From NCBI GenBank assembly GCA_050084515.1, contig CM114274.1, forward strand, positions 310,001 through 374,000: a stretch of DNA of 64,000 nt, written 5' to 3'. Source of the stretch: Blasia pusilla. Lineage: Eukaryota > Marchantiophyta > Marchantiopsida > Blasiales. Every line of letters starts with the position of its first letter. Position 1 is the stretch's first letter. Positions 41,401 to 52,696 of this stretch are shown here, one piece after another. Both the position numbers and the translations under genes were made by a program. The notes below the pieces were generated by a model that was not told the origin of the DNA, ran no database searches, and worked only from the letters and a program-made list of their open reading frames with translations.

Positions 41401-42000
41401 GAAATTCGTTGGCATGCTTGTGACGACCTCCAAGAGGAATGAACACTTCTCGCTCCACTTGTGTTGGGGGGGCGAGGGCATTTTCATGAACGTTCAATCC
41501 TCGCAATGACGGAAATGTTAGAAGGGAATGAAAATAACTCAGGAGTCAAAGAAATAAGCGACTGTCGGAACAGGCGGGTTGCAGCCCGAGGCATCCCATG
41601 AACGACTCTGCGACCCGTCGGGTCCCGGCGTGTTGTAACCTTAAACCCACCTCGCAACCCGCCGGAACCCGACGGGTTGCAAGGCCGAGGCATCCATGAA
41701 CGACTCGTGACCCGCCGGGTCCCGACGGGTTGCACACTCGGGATGACACCAAACATCCGGATGCAACCCGTCGGTTTCCGTCGGGTTGCACCCTTGGGCA
41801 ACCTGTCAGTTTCCGTCGGGTTGCACCCTTGGGCAACCTGTCAGTTTCCGTCGGGTTGCACACTCGGGCAACCCGTCGCATCCGACAACTTGCTTGGTTT
41901 CTTGGGTTTGAAATCCATATAATTCCCACGCTTCTCCCTGAGCTACAACTTTACAAACAATTCTCAGCGTGAGCTTGACAAGACAAAATAGTGAACTCAC
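41401..42000 (-). repeat. Transposase intron with palindromes (E2)
   Basis: The donor GTGAG is at 41996-42000. About six palindromes lie between 41570 and 41885, including GGTTTCC-centred copies separated by GCACCCTTGGGCAACC-like linkers (about 35 bp period), and two copies next to ATCCATGAACGACTC repeats. Confidence 0.75.
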
Positions 42001-43692
42001 CGCCGCATGAAGTTTCCCCATTGTCTCATGCATGATCCACCAACTCAACCAAGAGCACAACTCTTTGTACTTCCCCTCATTCGCATGCTTCCTCCACCAC
42101 CCATGAAGTTCTTCCTAGCATTCCATGGCCTGCTTCAAGGTTTTGCTGTCCTTGCAGCGTTGGAGTAGAGTCACATGCTCTGTCCTCTTATTCTCCTTGA
42201 TGCAAGATTTGGTGTACCGGGTCACAGACTGTTGCCAATGGAAAGCATCTGACCTTTCCCTCTCCGGTTGAACCTCTCCACCCTAGAACACTTCCCGGAT
42301 AGCAATCCACCCAAGTTGTGCATTGTCCGCCATGAACCCATAAATTTCCGGAGGTGGCCTTTTGTTTTCCTTCACCACCTCCAGTAAGAGTAACCAGCAC
42401 ATCTTCAAACTGCCAACGTCTTCTACCTTTACTTCACAGAAAAATATAGTTTTGAGTCCCTTCTTCACATGGTCATAAACGTGAGCACCCATCGTCAACC
42501 ATCCGTTCAGCACTTTGTAGCAAATATCAAAGCTTACCCAGCTCCTGTAAAGATCTTCCCCTTCCCTCATTCGATCTATAAGATCGAGGCCACTCGACGG
42601 ACCTGTGGTTGACATTTTGAAGACATAGGCCCTGGATCCTCGCCTCCTTGGCCCATGAACGCCATCTCTCGAATGAATGGAAATCTGAGTTGGCCTTGAT
42701 TTCGGCGATGGCATCCATTTCGGCCGTCTTTCCATTCAGAACTCATTTGACGCAAAGAAATTCGAAGCATTCAGGATCAGCGAGAAATGCGAGATTTTCC
42801 CATAGTTGTTTCTCCTCAACCGCCGTGATCTCGCCCTATCCAAGGATTCCAAGCAATTCTTGGGAGGGAATTACGACGCATTGACTCGCCCGTTGCGCTC
42901 TAGATACGGGCATGCCGGACTTCTACACTCCAAGGCTCCCACGCATTGGTGGCAGGAGACAATCCAAGAACCATCTGGAATTGAAGCACTGGTCCGTTGA
43001 AGCCTGCACCATTGATGACAATCAGACTTTCTGTCCATACCCTTCAGGCGTCCTCCATCCTTCTTTTGAGCAGGAGCAGCAAGTGGAGGCAACTCAAAAA
43101 TGCAATTACCATCGTACGTGAGCGGCAGCTCGTCGACAAGAATGTGCTTGAATATTTTCAAGGGCAGAGACGAAAGCAAACTATTGCCTGATACTCGGAA
43201 GAGGAACGAGTAGGCGGACAGAGGGCCCGATTGGTGCCCGATAGATCCACTAAGGTTGATAACATCCGGAATCTCTTCTGGAAAAACAACATTGTTACGA
43301 GCGTGCGAAGTTGGAGTCGAAGCCGGATCTGCAGAGCTTGGAGTTGCAAACGTAGAGCTCGGAGCACTAGGAAATTCTAGACCGTCTACTTGGGAAACAG
43401 ACGAATTCAATGGCAGGCCGTAAACTCTGTATTGATCATTTGGTAGAGGTAGGAGATTCCATACTTTACGGTCTGAGGTCATTGGCTGGACCGTCTCACC
43501 TATTATGTCTTCCGTATCGTCCACCCTAACATCTTTGGATACAAAGATGGTTCCAATTTGAAGAAGAAATCGAACAGACAAAAAATTTTCATCCACTGCT
43601 ATGAAAGACTCACGAGCTTGGGGTTGAATGATTTCCGATTGAGGAAGGGCCGCCAGATGACTGCCACAAGTGAGCTTAACATAATTATCCAT
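42001..43692 (-). pseudogene. MULE transposase, upstream exon (E2)
   Basis: From the ATG at 43692 the frame is open for 273 codons: MDNYVKLTCGSHLAALPQSE to CVGALECRSPACPYLERNGR. Here about 330 bp present in E1 and E6, carrying the HRCPHC and HTHP ligands, are deleted at about 42868, so the zinc-binding module is incomplete. The core resumes as ENLAFLADPE-like sequence and GRNGCHRRNQ shadows, then WLTMGAHVYDHVKKGLKTIF, KVEDVGSLKMCWLLLLEVVK and FMADNAQLGW with the second catalytic Asp. The exon ends before the GTGAG donor. The N-terminal 200 residues match no domain I know. Confidence 0.7.
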
Positions 43693-44029
43693 TCCAAGAA
43701 GATTCCAACGGGAGGAGACTGAGAATGAGAATGAGAATATTTAATTTATAGTGAATAGGAAACAGATACTCGTGACAGATTTTTACTGACAAGATGAATT
43801 CGGTGGGTGACATTGTCTGACACAATGGATCCAATTCTGTAACACATTCAATTCTATTGCAATATGTTACCGGATTTGGGAAGCAGAGGGTTGCGCATCA
43901 CACTTGGAACCCGTCGGAGTCCTGGTAACTCTGAAAATACCCGAAGCTAACGGAAGCCTGCAACCTGTCCGCATCGGACGGGTTGCACGCTTCTGCTAAA
44001 CATTGTCGAAGCGAGCAACCCGTCGCTCT
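43693..44029. promoter_or_regulatory. Shortened divergent region (E2)
   Basis: Only about 340 bp separate the two genes here, against about 920 in E1. Palindromes or halves lie at 43905-43925, 43960-43986 and 44013-44029. The last is cut after its centre, where ParB-exon sequence (CTAAAACAATCGG) begins. The ParB-methyltransferase 5' exons and their promoter side are deleted. Confidence 0.65.
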
Positions 44030-44394
44030 CCGACGCTAAAACAATCGGCGGCGACAACATCCTACGTCGACAGCTTTCCTCCCTTCTATGTTCAGCCTTA
44101 CGACGAGCATGGAACCCAAGCTCTGATTAGCGAGGAGGACTTTGAAAAGCTCGACACATTCTGGAGGATGCGAGACCAAGACTTCAAAAGGCAAGTTGAG
44201 GGCACGGAATTCAGCTGGATGAGGAATCTGCATTTCTTCATCTGGGATGGAAATCACAGGTTCATGGCATGGACCAAGTTTGCGGAGGAGCGGCCCAACT
44301 CATTGGAGGCACATTTCTGCGTGAAGGCACTGGTCCTTCACCTATACCCTCATCACATGGCGAAGGTGGAGATGGCAATGCATGCCATGAACAC
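44030..44394 (+). pseudogene. ParB-like exon, 5'-truncated (E2)
   Basis: The frame is open: LKQSAATTSYVDSFPPFYVQ, DFEKLDTFWRMRDQDFKRQV, then LHFFIWDGNHRFMAWTKFAE and HHMAKVEMAMHAMNT up to a GTGAGT donor at 44395. The GNHR motif of the ParB/Srx superfamily is intact here, unlike in E1. The first third of the domain (IPLCRLRTMEYVREI in E1) is lost by a deletion whose left border is inside a palindrome. The exon ends in phase 2, fitting the next exon (AC joined to G-ATT). It is the best copy for judging the catalytic or nucleotide-binding motif. Confidence 0.68.
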
Positions 44395-44849
44395 GTGAGT
44401 ATCTTTAACACTTTCGCATCTCGTCGGACTCCGACGAGTTGCTCAATTGATGAATGGGTTAGGTTTGTTTTTTGTTGGAAAGCAACTTTTTCTGATTTTT
44501 TGGACTCCAACGGGTTCTTCGGACTACACGCTTTTTCTGATTTTTTAAGATTGCAACTCGCCGACCGGACGACTTGTTTGATTGAACATAGATTTAACTA
44601 GTTTTTGGCCCAAAGCAAACCGTCGGAGTCCGACGGGTTGGTCGACAGGCCGCCTATCGAGCAACCCATCGGACTCCGACGGTTTGCTTACCAGGCATTA
44701 GCAAATCTGAATGCAATCCGTCGGACTCCGATGGGTTGCATCATTAAGCTCGTTGCTAGAATCCGACCTTGAGCTGTGATGACCCGTCGGACTCCGACGG
44801 GTTGCAAGAACCCATGTAATTTCCTGACGGGTTGAGTTTGGATGTGCAG
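44395..44849 (+). repeat. ParB-methyltransferase intron with palindromes (E2)
   Basis: This 455-bp GT-AG intron (acceptor GATGTGCAG) has about seven palindromes, starting near 44417, 44555, 44615, 44661, 44713 and 44781. Several are decayed. The regular 64-bp array of E1 is not preserved. Confidence 0.78.
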
Positions 44850-46840
44850 GATTGTATCGGAGGGGAATGTCACCCACCACTGGATCCAGGACTGCGATCG
44901 GGTGAGGAAGGTGCTTACGACGCACCCGGAGAGTACAAGGGTTCTTGGCGATGCCTCGTCAATCGATGCTTGCAAAGGGTGCTCAGATTAAGAAGAAAAC
45001 TTGGGCAAACAAGCTTATTTCTCAAGATGCAGCCGTAACCATCCTTTGCTGGTCGAAGATACAGGCCGCGAAGAAAAGCGCTGCACTAGAGCTGGAGCGG
45101 AGGGAGAGGGTATCTGCGTCTGAGCGCGCCAAATTCATCCAAGCTGCACTATCTGCTGCAACAAAATACACGGCGAGCAAGATGCAGCGATACATCAGCA
45201 TTCTCAACCCCAAACTTGGTCCGAAGTTCTACAAGGAGCTCAAGGCGATTATCAAGCGCCAGCGGAAGAGGGATGAAGATCCGTATGGTCGGATTGGGGA
45301 GAAAGTGTCGCTGGATCGCGTGCATCGGTTTGCGTTGTCCGGGATAAGCGAGTTTAGGAGGATACGACTGATGAAAATCAGTCTCGAGGGCTCAATGGCC
45401 CAGAAGAGGGTGGCACACCATCCTCCGGGTGTGTCCGATCCAGTGATCTCGCATTGGCTACGCGAATGGTCGTTCTGGGACGCGTTGCGGGTAATCGGGA
45501 AGTCCGTGGCCGATACCGCAAGCGGAGCTCGTAAGATTAGAGCCCATTCCGCCGAAGCAAACCTTGAAAGTTCGAGATTACGAGGTTTGGCTCGACGACA
45601 TCGGGACAAGCCAACAAAAACCAGGATTCAAGACCATGTTCAAGGTTTGCGTCCTCCCTCGCGAGCTTGACGAAGAAGTAGAGGGGAACAAACGGGATCA
45701 AGCGAAGAAGAAGCGAGATCTACAGAGTAGATGGCGATTCGTTCGACTAAAAGCAGCCCAACGGATGGTCTTCGTGTACCTCGTCGTGTAAGAACGCAGT
45801 ACGTGGGGAAAATTACCGGTAGCCTTGAAATTGTGGGCCTCGCCGCCGGATGCGAGACATTCTCCATGTACGACGTGGAGATGGGGCAAAGACATGTCCG
45901 ATTGGGAGGTGGAGAATTGTCCCATTTGGCTCGACTTCAACGACCTCAAGACATCACGGATAAGGACTTACAAGTGCTTCATGATGCGTGGCCTCAGGAC
46001 AAGACAACATCCCCAATTTCGCCCAAACAAGACTTCTTGGAGGAGATGCAGAAGAGCAGGCCCACGAGAGTGAGTTGGCTTCCAAGGTCCGGACGACCAA
46101 AGACAAATCCATCAAGGGTCTCAAAGGCAAGGCGAGGGGAGGGAAAAATTCAAAGGCCGAGTCTTCCCAAAGAGAGGGTGAAGATTCAAGGCCAGAGGCG
46201 GAATCGCCCTGGACGAAAGGGGAGAGAGGGTCGGACCACGCCCCTCGGCAAAAACGCCACGAGAATCCGAGGTCATAGAAACCCCGACAAGCCGTCCCCC
46301 AGGCTAGGGGAGCACCGGAAGCAAGAGGTGCCGAGTTGTCCCAAGGAGAATACAATCCATCATCCTTGGGAAGACACACCAACAACGACCGGACAAGCAT
46401 CCTCCTTGATTCACTCCTTTCTTGGATGAGGTGAAGAGCTTTAGTTCTCAGCGTCGACACCACCATCAAAAATTGACAACGTTGGGGACGGAAGCTCCAA
46501 CGAACGGGCACGCTGCCTGGGACGGTGAATGGAGTGGTCGAAGAGGTTGCGGTGGATCTCTTGATCGCCGATCTGCCCCCTCGGGTTGCGACTTTGGGGC
46601 GAGAATCGCTTCGGACGAGGTACCTGAGTGGAATGTGCCGCTCGATTATGACTAGATTGCACTTTTGTTCTCCTTGCGACGCCTATCCGAGTGACAGGGG
46701 CTTCTTGGTGTTGACTGGAGGGAGCGAGGACGAGCTCTTCAACCTCCAGGTCGCCAAGAGGTCGCTAAAGTGGAGGACGGCACAATCGTGGATCATAAAA
46801 AAACGAGTACCCACTCCAATCCGCGATGAGTCAGATTCGG
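44850..46840 (+). pseudogene. Linker and motif IV exon of ParB-methyltransferase (E2)
   Basis: The exon begins IVSEGNVTHHWIQD in the spliced frame. A long open stretch at 44945-45520 carries MLAKGAQIKKKTWANKLISQ, the charged helix SAALELERRERVSASERAKF, NPKLGPKFYKELKAIIKRQR, GRIGEKVSLDRVHRFALSG and DPVISHWLREWSFWDALRV. Later come GKITGSLEIVGLAAG, a basic low-complexity region and the motif IV segment AVDLLIADLPP. FLVLTGGSEDELFNL and a WRTAQSWIIKKRVPT end precede the GTAAGG donor at 46841. Several frameshifts break it (near 45520, 45660, 45800 and 46570). The domain order IV then VIII fits a beta-class methyltransferase. Confidence 0.62.
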
Positions 46841-47380
46841 GTAAGGCTCAATTCCTGTACAATAATTTCAATTATCTTATAATGATGTGTAGAATGAGAG
46901 TCAATCTGGGTTTTTTTTGTCCGTGAGCAACCCGTCGGAAGGCGACGGGTTGCTGGCTTAGGGCATCCCATGCTCGGCTGAGAGCAACCCGCCGGGCTGA
47001 CGGGTTGCATCTTTCCCATATACACAGGGAAAACCGCGGTGTCGCAACCCGTCGTGTTCGGCGGGTTGTAAGATTGCTTTTGGGTTTTCCTAGTTGATTT
47101 TGGTTTTTGGATGCAACCCGTCTGATAGCGACGGGTTGCTCTCAGGCGAGCATGGGCTGCTCTAGGCCAGCAACCCATCGGAAGGCGACGGGTTGCATCC
47201 AAAAACCAAAATCAACTGGGAAAACCCAAAAGCAACTGCAACCCGTCGGGTTCCGACGGGTTGGTCCGGGACAAAACAACCCATCGGACTCCGACAGGTT
47301 GATCCAAAGTCAGTTATTGAAAATGTTCTCAAGGCGTGATCTTTAGTTTCTGACATTGTTTCCAACGTGCTGATTTACAG
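46841..47380 (+). repeat. Methyltransferase intron with 65-bp-arm foldback (E2)
   Basis: This intron runs from GTAAGG to TTTACAG. Sequence 46925-46990 is, base for base, about 85% the reverse complement of 47127-47203. Each arm contains palindromes and the word CCCATGCTCGGCTGAG or its complement. More palindromes lie in the loop and to the right (47236-47262). About 540 bp in total. Confidence 0.8.
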
Positions 47381-47890
47381 ATGGACCACTCCTACGTCTA
47401 TTGCTTCGTTTGGCCCGAGCACAATTTCCAGGTGTTCAAGATCCAGGATCCTGTGGATCCATGCTCAGATGGGTACAGCTTAGATAGTTTGTACAATTCC
47501 CCCCCGGGAATTTACATGCAAGACAGTACCCCACTTCAAGGAGGAAGGGAAAAGTCGCCAGCCCTGATGCAAACGCTCATCGAGCTCTGCTCAAGGCCGG
47601 GTGACTTGGTGTTCGACTTAGTGGGACTTTCAAGGGCAAGTATCAGAGGCACCTGGCAGAGTGGCAGGAACATTCTCTGCCTCGAGGGAAGGCAGAATCG
47701 CTTGACCTTGCAAGGAGGCAAAGCGTAATCACTAAAGGCTCGTTGGGGCATACAACTCTCCACCGAAGCCGAGAGCTCCGGTTCCAGAGGCACCCTTGGT
47801 AGTGATTCCATCGTCACTTCCAAAGATTCCCAAAATCGGGAGGGCAAGGCCGAAGTGATTTTGCAAGAGCTCTCGGACGATGACGAGTGA
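47381..47890 (+). pseudogene. Methyltransferase motif X/I exon (E2)
   Basis: A good acceptor (TGATTTACAG) precedes ATGGACCAC at 47381. The reading MDHSYVYCFVWPEHNFQVFK, SLYNSPPGIYMQDS, KSPALMQTLIELCSRPGD and LVFDLVGLSRASIRGTWQSG shows motif X and motif I, with LSG mutated to LSR. Base deletions near 47700 shift the frame before the KEAKAE region, and the original ELSDDDE stop is at 47888-47890. The acceptor is kept only in this copy. Tail modules with acidic ends follow. Confidence 0.65.
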
Positions 47891-49165
47891 GTTCAAAGAA
47901 CTCAACAACCCAGCTTGACTGCAGCGTTTGGAGTAGGGATTTTTTGATAATGAGGCAAAAGATTTCATAGAATAGATCAAATGTGATTCGAGCTTTTTTT
48001 TCGGATGATATAAAGCAGAAGATTTTTCCGATCGATGGTGGTGCTTGTAAATGTTTGCTGATCATTTTTTCTTTTCGAATGTGATCGTCTATGTACTCCA
48101 CGGACTTCTACTTTGCAACCCGTCGGATTTCTCCTGCTTGCAACTTTCACTTTATGACCAGTGCAACCTGTCGGATTTCTCCTCCTTGCAACTTTTTGCT
48201 TTTTGACCATCGCACCATTTTTACCACCTCCAGGCAAAAACCGATTCCGATAGATTGCCCGATCGGACCCTTTCCTTGTTGGTCCAACTTAAGAGGCGAT
48301 CTGGCGGGCTTTTTCCTTGGCACCTTCCCTCAACTCGTAAAGGCACGCGTAGGCTTTTTTCTTCTCTCGGGCACGTGTTGGATTCCTTCTACCTGTGCGG
48401 TTGCCATAGTGGTATTACCGGGGACGGAGCAGATATTGATCTTTGGATGGGTGTCACATTGCAGAGCGCACAAGGTATCTTTGCCGAGGAAGGCGGTGGG
48501 ACTCGAGACAAAGTTACATGGGACCGTTATGGTGTACCTAGGGAGGGGCCAAGGCTCTCGGGTCGCCAACATTTTCGATCCCCGTCTACAATCGGCCGGA
48601 GGAGCCACTTGAATCCCAGGACATTCCTTTGGTATCGTCATCGAGGAGAGTTAGGAGTAAATTTTGTAGATGACGAGGTCAAGAAATCATAGACTAGGTG
48701 AAATGTACATTTCGAGGTTCCTTCGGAGGTAATAAAGGACGAGATTTTTTCAACCCATAATGGTGTTTTTAAAAGTTTGTTGGAATATGTTTTTGGACTT
48801 GTGGATTTTGTTCTTTTAGCTACTCAGAATTACAATTCTGCAACCCGTATGATTCCGACTTTTTTCTTTTTGCCCACTGCAACTTTTTAACCATTTCCAC
48901 GCAACCTGTCGGATTCCGACAGGTTGATTGCTTGAGTGATCGGACTCTATCCCGGTGAGACCAACTTCTGGCGCATTGTGGCGGGCTTCTTGACTTTTGG
49001 CTCGTTCCCCTTCATTCGTCCAACCAGTTGTAGGCTTATTTTCTTGTCTAAGATGTGCAGGATTCCTACTACATGTCGGATTGCCATTTCGGATTCCCAA
49101 CCCGTTAGATCATCGTGGGTGCAGGGTGGAAGAAAATCACTTCTAAAAATCTTTCCTTTCTTGTG
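47891..49165 (+). other. Tail modules of the methyltransferase gene (E2)
   Basis: The same three diverged modules as at 262-1512: the first tail near 47940, the second near 48350-48692 (RSKFVDDEVKKS-like), and a third with an open frame from 48978 to the stop at about 49168 (MAGFLTFGS-like). Palindromes or halves lie at 48115-48190, 48840-48860 and 48902-48926. The solo LTR begins two bases after the third stop. Confidence 0.45.
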
Positions 49166-49170
49166 GTGAG

Positions 49171-50356
49171 TGTAATGTCTAAGTGTTTCTTATTTACAGT
49201 CAATTGTAGAGTTCGATCCCCAAGAGGATCATTGTTGGATGAAAAGAGAGTATAAGGTGATGATTATGTTGTAAAAGTGTAATTGATTATGTAATTCAAT
49301 TATAGTATTCCAGTATCAGCTTCCGATTCTTCTTAGTACCTATGTTTTCTTCTTCAATTCTCTCGAGTGGAATTTCAAGTACGCTCAGGCAATTTGTTCT
49401 CTCATCATCTCGGAACCTCACAGAGATCTCAAGAATAAAGCTGGCTTCTCCTACTTTCGAACTCAACCGTCGGCAAAGTTACTCTCTGTCAAACAGATTT
49501 CATACAACTTTATATTGATTATTCCATTGATGAGAAAGGTTCACTGATTCACTCTTCACTCGGCAGACCCCAAAAGAATATTCAGACATAAGCATCGCAC
49601 ATCAGAATGAATGAATGAATGCTTTACTACTCCATCAAGAATTGGAAGACTTCAAAGTATCTACAAGCTCGAGAGGGTACAACTCTCTTGCTCGGACCAT
49701 TCCTACAAAGATAAGGACTTCATGAGCGAATGATGCTAATAGCTTCACATCTGTTTCTTAAATATTCTCGAGAGTAAGATCGTTTCTATTATCCGAAGCG
49801 TTCTTAATGAAGGGTGTGTCTTTTCAATATCTCAGAATTACCTAGATCTATGGTTCTCTTTAGCTTTTCCTACGATCCCTATGAATCCGCGATACAAAAG
49901 CCCTAACTACCAATTTGATACAAAGGGTCGCGCCTTTCCTAGTCTAATTGTTCTAACTATGTGTCGTTTCGAATCTCAATCATGCTGAGCTTCGCTGCGC
50001 TAAATTTCCGGAGAACGAAGTTCTTCTTTCTTCTTCGTGCTTCGTGCTTCGTTCTTCGTGCTTCGCTCAAGAGCAAAGTATTTCGTATATAGAGCTTCGT
50101 TGAGCTTCGTTAGACTTTGTTAAGCTTCGTTAAGCTTCGCTGAGCTTCGCGTTGAGCTTTTATACTTCTTTACAGCTTTTGACTCTCCTCTAAGGCAAAT
50201 CCTTGATCTTCATCTCTCTGCCTTGTCTTCGGAGCTTGGTGATTCACTTATTCTTCTTCATAATAATAGATAATCATAATCAAAATCATAATATACAAGA
50301 GTCTTCGTTGAATAAAATGATATATTCTTCAAGATTACAAAATTGTGGGTATCACA
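49171..50356 (-). repeat. Solo LTR of the G3 family
   Basis: This 1186-bp inverted copy of the G3 LTR has TG...CA ends and a perfect 5-bp duplication GTGAG (49166-49170 and 50357-50361). The empty site is readable at 1512-1525. No internal region is left, as expected after LTR-LTR recombination. Confidence 0.92.
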
Positions 50357-50869
50357 GTGAGCTTTCTTACGGGTTGGGAGGGGTGCAGCTTCTCGGTTTC
50401 TCAGCCTAAGGATCTGATTTGTTCACATTTCAGAAAGTTGGTCTTGAGCAGACACCATTCATAACCGACAGAAAGTTGGTTATGGGGCAATTTAGGGAGG
50501 CCATGATGCAGCAACAATCCTCGCAAAAGAGAGGTTGGCATTCGGGTGGTCCTCCAACAAAAATACCAAGGGCACTGATTTTTGTTGACCGAGACAGGGA
50601 ATGTTAAGAAACTTAGGCTCACATGGAGAGTGATGGAAAAATGTTTAGGGTGGTCTTATGATGTCTCCTTTTTTTCGCCCTCAGAAAGAGGAGGTTTTTA
50701 GGGCCAAATGTGGACCACTAAATACTCTCTTCTAAAGATTTTCTGAATTTTAAAGCAAACAAAAATTTCAAATATGTCAAAAATTTTTGAAGAGAGGAGG
50801 CCGATTTGGCCTTTTTTTTTTAAGAGAGACTCTCCTCTCTTACTCTCTCCTGTCAAAAAACTAGCCCCC
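50357..50869 (+). repeat. E2 right terminal region
   Basis: This continues the tail after the solo LTR and matches 1512-2117. No gene is visible. The pyrimidine tract is shorter than in E0, and the terminus is CTAGCCCCC. Confidence 0.75.
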
Positions 50870-50878
50870 GTGAAAACC

Positions 50879-51350
50879 CAGTACTTCTGTTTATGGGAGG
50901 AAAACCTAGTAGGAAGCTTAGGAGCACCAGGCACACTCCTGTAGATGTAAAAAGAATAAGTAGTTAACCTCCCTCCATGGACCCTTACCCTATCGCCACC
51001 GTGGGGTGAACATAAGTTGCCAAATCCCACAAGAGACTTATGGAAGGCTCTCGGCCCTCTTCGCGAGAGCAATGAGCCGATCGGGCGCGTGATGTAGCGC
51101 AGAAGCAAAGAACCGGCTTGAGACCGCCTGGTTCGTCTCAAGTCTTCGCCCTCGTCCGGCCGAAGAGCAAGAAGAAAGAAAGGGACAAATTCTCCACTAC
51201 GCCCCCCCGATTCGCCGGGCATGACGAAGAGTCATCCTGGGATCCCTTTGGGGAGTCAGGGAGCGAGGAGCCGATCTGAGCAATTGGGCGGCACCGTTAC
51301 CTCCTCCCTCTTGAGCATCAAGCCCGGGAGCCACCAGGAGAGCGGTTCCC
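50879..51350 (+). other. G3 leader continued
   Basis: This is the untranslated leader of G3 downstream of the E2 insertion, up to the gag ATG at 51351. I see no conserved frame in it. Confidence 0.6.
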
Positions 51351-52696
51351 ATGGCCAACACTAGAAAAACTCTGCTAAGGTACCCCACCTTTGCTGGGGG
51401 ACGACGAGACGATGTGGATAACTTTGTGCTTGAATTCACCCATGTCGCAAAAGCCAACGGGGAAGGTGCAGAGGAGGATTTGTTACGAGTCTTTCCGGGC
51501 CTGCTCAAGAAGGGAGCAAGCCAGTGGTACGAAGGTCTCGGAGCAGAATTCACGGAAAAGGGTCTTGGAATCCTTCCTACATGAGTTCCGCGACTTGGAG
51601 TTTGAGGACAGGCTTCTTACAAAGCTTCGCGACCTGAAGCGAAGAAAGAAGGAGACCCTCCGGGTATATACCCAAAGGTTCTGGAGCCTTGAGAATAAGC
51701 TGGAGCACACGACTACCTCCCAATTGGTAGATTGGTTCGTGTCCGGCTTGTCCAAAGAAATGGATCGGTATTGCCGGCGAGGCCAACGGGATTCCCTGGA
51801 GGCGGTCATAGCCTCCGCTGAGGCATACAAAGCCTCAGAAAATTCCCGCCGAACACGAAGACGGCGTCACCAACGGAGAGGGGCGTCGCAGACTAGTGCT
51901 TCGTCTGAAGACGAAGCGTCCTCCACAGACACGGAATCCTCTACGGAGGATTCGTCCGAGTCCTCGGACTCGGAGCAGGAGGTGAAAGCTAAAAGGAAAG
52001 GGAAGAGGAGGCATCATCGCTCCCCCAAGCACCAGAATAAAACCCGACCAAGCACCAAGCATCGTCCCCAACGGTCGGAAAGTCCAGTGAGAGGGACGGC
52101 AAGGAAGGCCGGCAAGTCGGCCATGGAAGAACTCAGTAAACAAATGGCTGAGTTGAAGGTACATCTGGCGGCCCAGAAGGACCCCAGAAGACGACACGGG
52201 CTGATGAGGCCCAACATTTGGTGTAGTAGTTGCAAAACATACTGTACAGGAATGCCCTACTCAGAGGGATCTACGGTGGATCCATGAAGAGGCCCCTATT
52301 GAAGAAGGGTGGTAGGAACCGGAACAGTGGGAAGGGTGCTATGCCGTCCAAGCGGTGCCACCCCCAAACCCCGGTAGAAGCTAGATCACACCGTATGTAC
52401 CTCCAGAATACGGAGAACAGAGACCCCTGAGACAGATTATGGGCGCGGAAGCCTTCACGCCACCCATCAAACGAAATTGTTGTTATAACTGCGGCGCAGC
52501 GGACCATTGGGCCAACAATTGCCCAAACCCAAAGCGACCAGTGGGACTCAATCCCTTATGCGGGAACTGCAAGAAGGGCGGGCACACTGCCGTGGAATGC
52601 CCGGAGCCCAAGGTCCCACGTTTGTTGGTCAGATATGTAAACACTCCAGCGGCTCAACCAGAGCCCAAAAATGACGTAAATGTACAACTGGTCTGA
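51351..52696 (+). pseudogene. G3 gag with two zinc knuckles
   Basis: Gag starts MANTRKTLLRYPTFAGGRRD. A frameshift near 51550 leads to FLHEFRDLEFEDRLLTKLRD, ETLRVYTQRFWSLENKLEHT and SGLSKEMDRYCRRGQRDS, the capsid region of plant gypsy gag. A Ser/Glu/Asp-rich linker (SSEDEASSTDTESSTEDSSE) and a basic stretch follow. Two CCHC knuckles lie at 52478-52620: CYNCGAADHWANNC and CGNCKKGGHTAVEC, both with all ligands. A second frame change near 52290 separates them from the capsid part. Gag would assemble particles around the element RNA. Confidence 0.8.

Larger units (their letters stand above)
39599..50869 (+). mobile_element. E2: giant MULE with perfect 9-bp target duplication
   Basis: E2 begins GAGGTGCGG at 39599 and ends CTAGCCCCC at 50869. 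The flanks are GTGAAAACC at 39590-39598 and 50870-50878, a perfect 9-bp duplication typical of Mutator-like elements. It carries the transposase on the minus strand (39945-43692) and the ParB-methyltransferase gene on the plus strand (44030-47890 plus tail modules), read away from each other. A gypsy solo LTR (49171-50356) sits in the tail. This is the best reference copy, although each gene has lost a segment. Confidence 0.9.

Noticed and set aside
50020-50160. Simple microsatellite explanation for GCTTCGT repeats in the LTR
   Set aside because: The words vary in spacing and orientation and also occur in the 56252-56372 block, so a plain microsatellite does not describe them fully; kept as a finding instead.
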